Assembly (NCBI RefSeq): GCF_012689525.1
Contig: NZ_CP051514.1
Location: 992,001-1,056,000, forward strand
DNA from: Paraburkholderia aromaticivorans
GTDB lineage: Bacteria; Pseudomonadota; Gammaproteobacteria; Burkholderiales; Burkholderiaceae
Length of the DNA stretch: 64,000 nucleotides
Reading direction: 5' to 3'
Position 1 is the first letter of the stretch; every line of letters starts with the position of its first letter. Below, in pieces: positions 35,843 through 43,970 of the stretch. A model generated the notes under the pieces. The model did not search any database, had not been told where the DNA came from, and worked only from the letters and a program-made list of their open reading frames with translations. The position numbers and the translations under genes were made by a program.

Positions 35843-36275
35843 GCTGCGATCGATTCCCCTGTGGGACGCCACCGTCGCCGAGATTCGCAGTTGGTTGCGA
35901 TCGAATCCAATAATGCGCGGCGAAGCCGCCTTGCTGCCCAACCGGGATGGGCAGGCGATGTCGCGCTCCAACGTCGCGCAACGCCTGGATCTTGCCGTGA
36001 GCCGCGCGAGTGTGGAGCAACCCAGCCTCCTCAAGAAGCGCGTTTCACCGCACATCTTGAGACATACGACCGCGATGCACCTGTTGCAAGCGGGCGTTCC
36101 ATTCAACGTAATCGCCTTGTGGCTCGGTCACGAGAGCCCGATGACAACCCATCGCTACGTCGAGGCTGACCTCGCGATGAAGGAGAAAGCGCTCGGTCGG
36201 CTGGAGGCGCCCGATGCCAGGATTCGCCGGTATCAGGCACCCGACGCGTTGATTCGATTCCTGCGGACGCTGTAA
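35835..36275 (+). pseudogene. RitC-like tyrosine recombinase, C-terminal fragment C
   Basis: About 146 residues starting DRKLRSIPLWDATVAEIRSW at the broken edge, then SPHILRHTTAMHLLQAGVPF, WLGHESPMTTHRYVEADLAM, and an IRFLRTL end. The break is at the same codons as fragment B, but the fragment points the other way. It resembles ritC (34691-35707) closely. Confidence 0.87.
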
Positions 36276-36351
36276 CTATGCGAAGGTGTCGCCAGCCTCA
36301 ACCGCACCCCTCAAGGGGCTGGCATCGCCCGCGATGACCATCTGCGCATAG
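36276..36351. repeat. RIT-type terminal arms (element remnant C)
   Basis: CTATGCG at 36276-36282, directly after the fragment's stop, and CGCATAG at 36345-36351 are reverse complements 62 bases apart. Shorter than the other pairs but in the same position relative to the ritC stop. Confidence 0.5.
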
Positions 36352-36418
36352 TCGCGACCTGAGCATAGGGGTCGACCTGAGCCAGTTGCGTAGAGCCGAT
36401 CACCATCCGGCAGGCATC

Positions 36419-38061
36419 GGCCCAGACCGTGTCAAAACGCGTGGCCGCCGGGAATTTGACCAGGCGCTGTCTCGGCGGAGATCGCGGCTTATCGATTGCG
36501 GCATCCTAAACGTCAATTCAGCGCCGAACATGTTGCAAGGACCGTCTGCCGCGCGAGGTTTCACGCCCGCATTGCCTTCATAACCGTATCTGAGCCGAGT
36601 AGCTTGATTACCCGCTTCATGTTGTAAGCGAGCACGTGCAAGCTCATCTCCGTGCTCACCCGCTCGATAGTGCGCGTCAGGAAATGAGTCGCTCCCATCC
36701 AGGCCTTGATCGTGCCGAAGGGATGCTCGACGGTCTGTCGTCGGATACGCATCATGTCCGGGGCGAGATCAAGCCGGACCTGCATCTCTTCGAGCAATCC
36801 TTCGTGCTCCCAACGCGTTACCCGTCGTTCGGTGCTTGGGGTGCATTTATCTTTCAATGAGCACTGTTGGCACTGCGAGCTCCAGTAGCGATCTAACTTC
36901 AGGTCACGTTCAGTTGTCCTGTAGCGCCATATGAGACGCTCGCCCGCCGGACATCGATACTCGTTCTTCTCAGCGTCGTAGATAAAATCTTCTTTGCCCA
37001 AGCGGCCGTCGAACGTCGCGCCCGAGGTCTTCGTCTTGGGAACAAACGCCGTGATTCCGGCCTCGTGGCATGCGAGTATCTCCTCGCTCTTGTAATAGCC
37101 TTTGTCTGCAACTGCCGTGAGTTTCTCGACACCCATTTCCTTACGCGCGAGCTTGGCCATCGACGTAAGTTGGTCACGATCAATGCCGTTGTTGGTGACC
37201 TCGTGCGCGACAATCAGATGGTGCTTTGCATCGACCGCTACCTGGACGTTGTAGCCGACGACGCCTGTACCTCGCGTCTTCATCGAACGCGCGTCCGGGT
37301 CCGTGAGCGACACTTGCTTGTCCGGCGCTGCGTCGAGTTGAACTTCGACTTGCTTGAGGATTTGCATCTGCTCCTTGAGAGCCGCAATCTTGTCTTGCAG
37401 CCGTTCTGTCTTTGCCTTCGCGATCGTCGGCTCCTGGCGATCGGCGGTGTCCATCTGCACAAGATAACGGCTGATGCTTGCCTCGATATCCCGCATTCGC
37501 CGTTCTAGTTTTGCGTTGGTGAAGTTGCGGTCGCGATGGTTCACTGCCTTAAACTTGCTGCCATCGATTGCAACGAGCGCTTCGGAGAACAGGTCCAGGC
37601 GTTGGCATAGCATGACGAACTGACGGCAGACGCTGCGGATCGCTTTGCCGTTGTCTTTGCGGAACCGCGCAATGGTCTTGAAGTCCGGTGCCAAGCGGCC
37701 GGTGAGCCACATCAATTCAATGTTGCGTTGGGCCTCGCGCTCAAGGCGACGACTGGATTGAATACGGTTCAGGTAACCGTAGATATAGATCTTAAGCATC
37801 ACCTCCGGGTGATATGAAGGTCGGCCGGTAAGTGCTGGTTCGACGCCCTCAAACCCAAGCTTCTGAAGATCAAGTTCATCTACAAAGACATCGACTACGC
37901 GCACGGGGTTCGTGTCCGTCACGTAGTCGTCGAGCGCTTCGGGAAGAAGAAAGCTTTGCGTACGATTGTCGCCTTGAACGAACCGCTTCATCTCGCGCAC
38001 CCTCCGCTATCGGACGAGATATTTTAGCAATTCAAAAAGGTGTTTTGACACACTCTGGGCC
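36419..38061. mobile_element. IS1182-family insertion sequence
   Basis: Inverted ends: GGCCCAGACCGTGTCAAAAC at 36419-36438 and, at 38042-38061, GTTTTGACACACTCTGGGCC, matching in 18 of 20 positions as reverse complements. They enclose one intact transposase gene on the minus strand; total about 1.64 kb. No obvious target duplication was seen. Confidence 0.8.
36561..37991 (-). CDS. IS1182-family transposase
   Basis: A 476-residue DDE transposase. N-terminal DUF772-type region with LTGRPSYHPEVMLKIYIYGY, catalytic Asp in VAIDGSKFKAVNHRDRN, a coiled-coil insert rich in Lys/Glu/Gln (about residues 175-235), second Asp in TAVADKGYYKSEEI, and Glu in RRQTVEHPFGTIKAWMG. ATG at 37991 is preferred, with GGAGG nine bases before. 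The C-terminal zinc-type Cys cluster (CQQCSLKDKC) is present. It appears intact. Confidence 0.92.
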   Translation of the reverse strand: MKRFVQGDNRTQSFLLPEALDDYVTDTNPVRVVDVFVDELDLQKLGFEGVEPALTGRPSYHPEVMLKIYIYGYLNRIQSSRRLEREAQRNIELMWLTGRLAPDFKTIARFRKDNGKAIRSVCRQFVMLCQRLDLFSEALVAIDGSKFKAVNHRDRNFTNAKLERRMRDIEASISRYLVQMDTADRQEPTIAKAKTERLQDKIAALKEQMQILKQVEVQLDAAPDKQVSLTDPDARSMKTRGTGVVGYNVQVAVDAKHHLIVAHEVTNNGIDRDQLTSMAKLARKEMGVEKLTAVADKGYYKSEEILACHEAGITAFVPKTKTSGATFDGRLGKEDFIYDAEKNEYRCPAGERLIWRYRTTERDLKLDRYWSSQCQQCSLKDKCTPSTERRVTRWEHEGLLEEMQVRLDLAPDMMRIRRQTVEHPFGTIKAWMGATHFLTRTIERVSTEMSLHVLAYNMKRVIKLLGSDTVMKAMRA

Positions 38062-38464
38062 AATTGCTGCCATTCGCTTATTGCGTAATGCCGTCATTCG
38101 AGCGACTGGTCCACTCCGAAACCTGCCGGAAGCCAAATGCTAGATATCGGTCATTGCCGCCGCTTTTTCAACGCGACTTTCATGGCCGCCCCCCCCGCGC
38201 AGGCTCAAACCTGTAACCCTGACTTGCGCCGCTGGTGGACAGACCTCATGGAACGTTCGCCAGCGAACAGACGACCGTAACGATGCTTGCTCAACTTGGG
38301 TCATTTCATTCGATGCGGTCTGCCTGGATCTGCGACGGGCGTGTCCAACTCGCCAGCGCAGTGACTGATCAGCAGCAGGTCCACGTTCCGTATCGCTCTC
38401 AGACTCGCTGGGAAAATCGAACGTGTACGCATTCCTCTGACCTCCTGAATGGAGAGGTGCCGCC
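38062..38464. other. Intergenic region, no gene seen
   Basis: About 400 bases between the IS1182 end and the lipoprotein gene. No credible coding frame. A run of eight C (38184-38191) is present. GGAG lies before the next gene's ATG. Confidence 0.4.
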
Positions 38465-38947
38465 ATGAAGTCATTTACCGTTGCTGTCCTGGTGCTGGCG
38501 CTCGCAGGATGCGCCGCAGACCAGAGCACGTCAAACAATGCGTCGTCGTCCCGCACTGGCAGCTGTAAGGTCACGTCGGATGATGAGATTGCAGCGTTGT
38601 TTGATCGATGGAATCAGTCGCTGCAAACCGGGGATCCACACAAGGTAGTCGCCAACTATGCGGAGCGGTCAATTCTTCTTCCGACGGTATCTAACAAGCC
38701 GCGCTTGACGGTTGCTGAGAAGGAGGACTATTTTCGTCATTTTCTACAAGATCGCCCCTCCGGCAAGATTGATTTCCACTACATCGAACTGGGGTGCAAT
38801 TCGGCCGTGGACGCTGGGCTTTACACTTTCACCTTCGCAAGAACTGGGGTGGTTGTTAAGGCCCGTTATACCTATACCTATCGTTGGGATGGGGCGCAAT
38901 GGCTAATTACAAGTCATCACTCATCGGCCATGCCAGAGAAGGAGTGA
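38465..38947 (+). CDS. Lipoprotein with NTF2-like (DUF4440/SgcJ) domain
   Basis: A 160-residue predicted lipoprotein. Signal MKSFTVAVLVLALAGC ends in the lipobox ALAGC (Cys16). The mature part is an NTF2-like fold: SDDEIAALFDRWNQSLQTGD, VVANYAERSILLPTVSNKPR, RHFLQDRPSGKIDFHYIELG, and a C-terminal WLITSHHSSAMPE typical of the SgcJ/EcaC and CaMKII-association group. The family's roles are diverse and the ligand is unknown. GGAGAGG precedes the start. Confidence 0.85.
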   Translation: MKSFTVAVLVLALAGCAADQSTSNNASSSRTGSCKVTSDDEIAALFDRWNQSLQTGDPHKVVANYAERSILLPTVSNKPRLTVAEKEDYFRHFLQDRPSGKIDFHYIELGCNSAVDAGLYTFTFARTGVVVKARYTYTYRWDGAQWLITSHHSSAMPEKE

Positions 38948-39042
38948 CAGAGGTACAGGCTTCTGTTGCTGCGAATAGTCGACCCGCCAACGCCCGTATT
39001 TGAATGTCGGCAATGGTCGATGAAGCTCAAGCGTCGCAGACC

Positions 39043-39463
39043 TTAAAGGCCTGGCGGGTTGGCCGCACCGAGTTGTATCATCAATCCGAGTGTATCCATG
39101 ATGATGCGGGTCTCCTTCATCCTGCCTTCCTGAACGCGATCGATAACCATACCCCAGACGCGTACCGGGCGCCCGGTGGCGGGCACGCCGAGGAACTCTC
39201 TACTGTGCGTGCCCGTCCATTCGAAGCGCATCAGTACCCTGTCTGCGTCACAAAGTTGCTCGTCAACGGGCCAATGCATATCCGGGAACGTGGCCCGCAT
39301 ATTCCGCAAGACATCCTCGAAGCCTTCGAGACCGGGGCCTTGGCCAGGCAATGGGACCCGCTCTACCATGTCCTCCCCAGAAAAAGTTGCCAGTGGCGTC
39401 GATACGCATCCGGTTCAGAACCTCCTCTATAAATCCGCGAACGATACCGCTGATCTCACGCAT
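39043..39463 (-). pseudogene. SnoaL-like ester cyclase (NTF2 fold), frameshifted
   Basis: From ATG 39463 the first frame reads REISGIVRGFIEEVLNRMRI up to NFFWGG; the next frame continues EDMVERVPLPGQGPGLEGFE, RATFPDMHWPVDEQLCDADR and FEWTGTHSREFLGVPATGRP, the standard SnoaL-type sequence, to a stop at 39043. The join near 39372-39378 needs one base inserted or deleted. Either the gene is broken or there is a sequence error; a downstream ATG (39369) could give a shortened protein. Confidence 0.75.
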
Positions 39464-39680
39464 GGGATGAACTCTTGACGGGGGGTGAACGATAAACGGG
39501 CCAGCAATGACCGGAACGCGGCGACCCCTGAATGCGCTTACTGAGCGCTAACAGAAAAACCGGGGAGGCGGACGAACGCCGCTGAAAGAATGTCCGTTGT
39601 TACCGTGGGAAGCCCCCCGCGTCAGAATACTTGTCGTCCCGATAGAATCGATGAACCGGGGGCGATGATGAGAAAACGAA

Positions 39681-40154
39681 TTGGCAAAATACGGACAAGC
39701 ATTCAAGGACAGAGCGGTTGCGCGGTTGCTGCCGCCGGAGAGCGCGGCGTTGGAAGACGTTGCACGTGAGGTTGGCGTGGGCGTGGGGACGCTGGAGCGC
39801 TGGCGCAGTGATGCGCTGTCCAGACCCGCTCGCGAGCGGGCCTGGACAGCGGCGGCCCGATTCGACGCCGTGCTGACGACCGCTGCGATGGATGAGGCTG
39901 CCAGGAGCGCATGGTGCCGCGCCAACGGTGTGTACCCGCACGAGCTGGCTTCCTGGCGGCAAAGCGCCACGCAGGCGCTGGCCGAGTCTGAGGAGGCGCG
40001 TGCCAGCCCGCAGCAGACCCAGCAGGACCGGCGTCGCATCAAGGAACTCGAGCGCGAGTTGCGGCGCAAGGACCGTGCGTTGGCTGAGACGGCCGCGCTG
40101 CTGGTCCTGTCAAAAAAAGTCGCGGCGATCTTCAGCACGGGCGAGGACGAATGA
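39681..40154 (+). CDS. IS3-family OrfA (DNA-binding part)
   Basis: A 157-residue protein starting at TTG 39681. N-terminal HTH: AKYGQAFKDRAVARLLPPES, EDVAREVGVGVGTLERWRSD; C-terminal leucine-zipper-type helix RRRIKELERELRRKDRALAE. OrfA binds the IS ends. Its stop overlaps the orfB start (ATGA at 40151-40154), and an A7 run at 40112-40118 allows a -1 shift into orfB. Confidence 0.88.
   Translation: MAKYGQAFKDRAVARLLPPESAALEDVAREVGVGVGTLERWRSDALSRPARERAWTAAARFDAVLTTAAMDEAARSAWCRANGVYPHELASWRQSATQALAESEEARASPQQTQQDRRRIKELERELRRKDRALAETAALLVLSKKVAAIFSTGEDE
40112..40118 (+). promoter_or_regulatory. Probable -1 programmed frameshift site (A7)
   Basis: Seven A in the orfA frame read TCA AAA AAA GTC. 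A slip by -1 continues AGT CGC GGC and stays open, in phase, through the orfB ATG at 40151. This would give the OrfAB fusion transposase typical of IS3. Confidence 0.65.
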
Positions 40155-41242
40155 TCGGCCTCGAAGATCGCCAGTCGCTGGCTCATGATATCCACATCGC
40201 ACACAAGGCCGGCGCACGGCTGCGCCTGGCCTGCGAGACGGCCGGCATCGACGTGCGCACGCTGCAGCGCTGGAATGCCGGCGTGGGCCTCGTATCGGGC
40301 GATGGCAGGCCCCATGCGGTACGCCCGCAACCGGCGCATGCGCTGAGCGCCGCCGAGCGTGCCGAGGTGCTGCGCGTGGCCAACGAGCCGCGCTTCGCCG
40401 ATATGCCTCCTGCGCGCATCGTGCCCATGCTCGCTGATGAGGGCGTGTACGTCGCCAGCGAATCCACCTTCGCCCGTGTGCTGCGCGAGCACGGGCAAAC
40501 CACACATCGCGGCCGGGCCAAAGCACCCAGGGCGGGTCGACCGCCGACCACGCACATCGCTGGCGCAGCACGGCAAGTCTGGTGCTGGGATATGACCTAT
40601 TTACCCGCTGAGGTCGTCGGTCAATGGTTTTACCTGTACCTGATCCTCGATCTGTACAGCCGCAAGATCGTCGGATGGGAGGTGCACGAGCGCGACGATG
40701 CCAGCCATGCGGCCCATCTGGTGCGGCGCACAGCGCTGGCCGAGGGCATCGCCACTCTGGCGGACAAGCCGGTGCTGCACGGAGACAACGGCTCCACGCT
40801 CAAGGCCACGACCGTGCTGGCCATGCTTCACTGGCTTGGCGTGAAGCCTTCGTACTCGCGCCCACGCGTCAGCGACGACAACGCCTTTGCCGAGGCGCTG
40901 TTCCGCACGGCCAAGTACCGCCCGGAGTTCCCCAACACGGGCTTCGCCGATCTCAATGCTGCACGCGACTGGGCAAGCGACTTCGTGCATTGGTACAACT
41001 TCGACCACCGTCACAGCAGCATCCGCTACGTCAGCCCGGCGCAGCGCCATGACGGCAACGATCACGTGATCCTGGCGGCTCGTCACGAGGTGTATGTCCA
41101 GGCACGGGAACGCAACCCGGCACGCTGGTCACGCTGCACGCGCGACTGGACGCCAATCGGCGCCGTCACCCTCAATCCGGAGCGCGAGTCAGTCGTCACG
41201 ATGGCCTCGCACGCCACACTTAAACAGCCTTTGGCTGCATGA
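40151..41242 (+). CDS. IS3-family OrfB (DDE catalytic part)
   Basis: A 363-residue integrase-fold protein. An HTH_21-type region lies at residues 60-120; catalytic Asp in VWCWDMTYLPAEVVGQWFYL, second Asp in KPVLHGDNGSTLKATT, and Glu in SDDNAFAEALFRTAKYRPEF. All three are present and the frame is intact. Expressed mainly as a fusion with OrfA by frameshifting, as known for the family. Confidence 0.92.
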   Translation: MIGLEDRQSLAHDIHIAHKAGARLRLACETAGIDVRTLQRWNAGVGLVSGDGRPHAVRPQPAHALSAAERAEVLRVANEPRFADMPPARIVPMLADEGVYVASESTFARVLREHGQTTHRGRAKAPRAGRPPTTHIAGAARQVWCWDMTYLPAEVVGQWFYLYLILDLYSRKIVGWEVHERDDASHAAHLVRRTALAEGIATLADKPVLHGDNGSTLKATTVLAMLHWLGVKPSYSRPRVSDDNAFAEALFRTAKYRPEFPNTGFADLNAARDWASDFVHWYNFDHRHSSIRYVSPAQRHDGNDHVILAARHEVYVQARERNPARWSRCTRDWTPIGAVTLNPERESVVTMASHATLKQPLAA

Positions 41243-41264
41243 CTGAGGCGACAAGTACCTTGAC

Positions 41265-41694
41265 ACGCGCCGGAAGCCGTTAGCACGGAGGCGGGTCGAC
41301 AGGCGGAAGCGGGGCGAGAGTACGCATTCGCCGTCCGGGAGACCGGTAATTCGCGACCGCCGACCTGCGAATGTCAGGAGAGCGACCGCTAGCCGCCTGA
41401 CCAATGCCGATACACGAATGACGGTAAAGGCCGATAACTTTCCCTTGATCGCCGGTGTGCAACGACCGCTGCACTCCGATACCCTCCTCTGCGCGCGAAT
41501 CGGCTTGATCGCTTTCGTTGACTTTTCCTGCCCCATGCTCTCCTCTCGTTCTTGGCATAGAGGTCTCAGGAGCAAGACACTCAGCGTTCAGGGCACCAGC
41601 AGAGTTCCCTGGACGCCAGCGAGTCCGATGTCAGTCTCCCCTCCCTTATAATTCCCGAATCGATAGTGATTTCACCGGCGGAGAGTCCCACTTC
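41265..41694. other. Intergenic region with a -10-like TATAAT
   Basis: No gene seen. TATAAT at 41647-41652 lies 42 bases before the next start codon and may be its -10 box; no good -35 was seen. GGAGAG precedes the ATG by about ten bases. Confidence 0.35.
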
Positions 41695-43053
41695 ATGAGT
41701 CAGCCACATGGGCGATATTCGGGATCTCGAGACAAGGGTCCGCGTCAATCGCGCCAAACTTCGAAAACGACATCCCACCGACAGAACAAGCCGTACGTAA
41801 AAACGCCGCCCGCGCGAGACCCGGCCCAGACCGCGTCCATTTTCAAAACGCGTTCGTTCAAGTGGCTGGTCGATGCCGTGGGCGCAGAGAATATCGCACT
41901 GGGACTCGATTCGAACCTGACACGCGTGGACGAGTTGATCAACGGCGAGAGATTCACACCCGAGACGGCCTTCCACATTGAAACGACGCTCGGGCTACCC
42001 GATGGATTTTTCGATCAGCCCAACCCCGCTCTCACGTCCGAGACCCTCAGTCGTCTGAGGGCGCCGCTCGACTTTATCCACGCGAATGCCGAACCGGAAC
42101 CGGTGGATGGGCAGGCATTGGAACCGGCTCCCGCAATACCTGCTAATCACCACCCTACTCCCACTGACCGTTTGCCCAGGGAATCAGAAATGTCAAAGAG
42201 AACCGCCGGCGGCTCGCCACAGGCCGTCGCACAGAGCAAACCTGCTGCGGCAAAGACTGCCCGGGTTCCCTCGTCGAAACCGGCATCAGCGAAAGCCAAA
42301 GCATCCATGAAGTCGGGGGCCCAGCAATCCCTGCCACTGAACGGCATCGCGGCTCTGCAAAACATCCGTCGCGCCAACCTGCACATCCTCACCTCCCGTA
42401 AAGGCTCGAAGGTGCGACTCAGCGCGGTGATGGGTATCAGCGCCTCCAACCTGGACAATCGTCTGTATGGACAGAAGCGCATGGACGACGCCGAAGCCAA
42501 CCGTTTCACTGAGCGCCTTGGGCTGCCAACTGCGTGGCTGGACGTTCCGCGTTCAGTCACGGACATTCCTGAGCCGGTGACGGCCCTGCTCGATCCACAG
42601 TCGGGTCGACCTGCACCTGATCAGCGGGAACTGCCAGACGCGGCGGAGCCGGAAGCGGTGGTGGCAAGAAAGTCTGCGGGCAGAAAGGCAAAAGCCGCGA
42701 GCGATCGACACGCTCAATTGTCCGAGGCGGATCACACCCGCGACGCCGCCATGACGAAGGCAGTCGTGGAACAACAGGATCCGGTACTTCCGGCTGCTTC
42801 CGATCTGGCACTCCGGCAAACTGTTGACAACGATGTCCCCCCGTCCGCCTCCCACCAGCAGGCTGCGACGGCGCCTGTCACAGAGGTCATTGAGGAGCCA
42901 CGCCGTACTGCTCCCGTCACCAGCCTGGACGATCTCATAGGAATCCAGCCGATCGCAGAGGCGCTGATCAAGACACTTGCGGGTAAAGCACGAACTGGTC
43001 GTCTGGACGAAATGAAAGCGCTGGAACTATTGCGACAGATCGTCTCGCTCTGA
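41695..43053 (+). CDS. Two-module putative DNA-binding protein with Ala/Lys/Pro linker
   Basis: A 452-residue protein. Module 1 (about residues 50-115: FKWLVDAVGAENIALGLDSN, GLPDGFFDQ) and module 2 (about residues 225-285: RRANLHILTSRKGSKVRLSA, MGISASNLDNRLYGQKRMDD, GLPTAWLDVPR) look like XRE-type HTH units with a shared GLPxxxxD/F ending. The linker is rich in Ala, Lys, Pro and Ser, like histone-H1-type tails. The C-terminus has a short helix (MKALELLRQIVSL). An internal ATG at 42190 with AGGG before it could start a module-2-only form. Function unknown; nucleoid or regulatory role is inferred. Confidence 0.62.
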   Translation: MSQPHGRYSGSRDKGPRQSRQTSKTTSHRQNKPYVKTPPARDPAQTASIFKTRSFKWLVDAVGAENIALGLDSNLTRVDELINGERFTPETAFHIETTLGLPDGFFDQPNPALTSETLSRLRAPLDFIHANAEPEPVDGQALEPAPAIPANHHPTPTDRLPRESEMSKRTAGGSPQAVAQSKPAAAKTARVPSSKPASAKAKASMKSGAQQSLPLNGIAALQNIRRANLHILTSRKGSKVRLSAVMGISASNLDNRLYGQKRMDDAEANRFTERLGLPTAWLDVPRSVTDIPEPVTALLDPQSGRPAPDQRELPDAAEPEAVVARKSAGRKAKAASDRHAQLSEADHTRDAAMTKAVVEQQDPVLPAASDLALRQTVDNDVPPSASHQQAATAPVTEVIEEPRRTAPVTSLDDLIGIQPIAEALIKTLAGKARTGRLDEMKALELLRQIVSL

Positions 43054-43555
43054 GCTGAACGGCGGTTGACTAGAATTTCGCGGCGGCCATGCCGCCAGGG
43101 GAACGACCACCTTTTCAACGGCGTGCGATGAAGCAGAAGTCGCATCGTTCCGGAAGTAAACGGCGCGCCACTCTGGCGGCCATTCGCGCAACGACCCGGT
43201 CTCATCGGTGCTCCCGACTGGCGGACAACACAAGCTGATTGATGTGAGCACCTGATCCCGGCGACACCGACACCTGAACGGAATGCAGCATCCCGGAGGG
43301 CGGGGAGACTGCGCCGGTCGAAGGCCGGCGATATGGCTACGCGCATCACGATGAGAGAGATTTCATTCACACTGAGGGCCGCCGCGCATGGCCGCTCGCG
43401 CGCTGCAGGCCATGCCGACTTAGCCCCAACTGTCGACCCAGCCGCGCGCCCATGCTGTAGCGTGCGCCAGCGCCAGGCACAGCGAATGCGCCTAACTTGC
43501 AGGTGACTACAACCCTGCCCTCATAAGGCGCGAATCGACGCATTCGGAGAACGAA
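43054..43555. other. Intergenic region, no gene seen
   Basis: About 500 bases with no credible gene on either strand. Confidence 0.4.
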
Positions 43556-43816
43556 ATGGCACAGTCAACGACCAGCAGCGCGACACCCGAAGAGCCCTCA
43601 TCCTCTACGGACCGGAAAGACAAAAAGTCATCCGAGGAATGTGTGTCGGACGAGGACGCCCAACGGGCGCTGGACGGCGGCGACAACAGAAAAATTGACG
43701 AGGCGTTGGACCAGCTCGACGTCTCTACAACCGCCTCCGGCAAGGATCAGACAGCGGAACCTGACACGGAGGGGTCTAATTCATCGAGCAAAGACCTTGA
43801 CCACCAGGACGATTAG
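43556..43816 (+). CDS. Small acidic, disordered protein
   Basis: An 86-residue protein after GGAGAACGAA. Very rich in Ser, Asp, Glu and Thr (TPEEPSSSTDRKDKKSSEEC, a middle helix QRALDGGDNRKIDEALDQLD, acidic tail KDLDHQDD). No signal peptide or known domain. It is likely soluble and mostly unstructured. The ribosome-binding site and stable frame suggest a real gene; role unknown. Confidence 0.6.
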   Translation: MAQSTTSSATPEEPSSSTDRKDKKSSEECVSDEDAQRALDGGDNRKIDEALDQLDVSTTASGKDQTAEPDTEGSNSSSKDLDHQDD

Positions 43817-43970
43817 CGCTCACCCCAGCCCGCAGTCGCCCAAAAAATGGAGTTGGCAGGACCAGCCGCACGTCGGTGTCATTTGACTATGCGGCAGCTC
43901 GCGATTGCGTCCCGGCCCGCGAGTTTCACGTAAGCGGGTTCGCGCGCCAGCGGTCCATAATTCCGCATGC

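Larger units (their letters stand above)
39621..41264. mobile_element. IS3-family insertion sequence
   Basis: Ends GTCAGAATACTTGTCG (from 39621) and CGACAAGTACCTTGAC (to 41264) are imperfect inverted repeats sharing TACTTGTCG. They enclose orfA and orfB with a frameshift site, so the unit is complete and possibly active. Exact borders may be a few bases off. Confidence 0.7.

Noticed and set aside
27018..36351. Short inverted arms considered as a CRISPR array or attC sites
   Set aside because: There are no regularly spaced direct repeats, no cas genes, and the arms differ between sites and always follow ritC stops.
38184..38191. Run of eight C as a phase-variable switch
   Set aside because: No reading frame or promoter element spans it that would make length changes matter.
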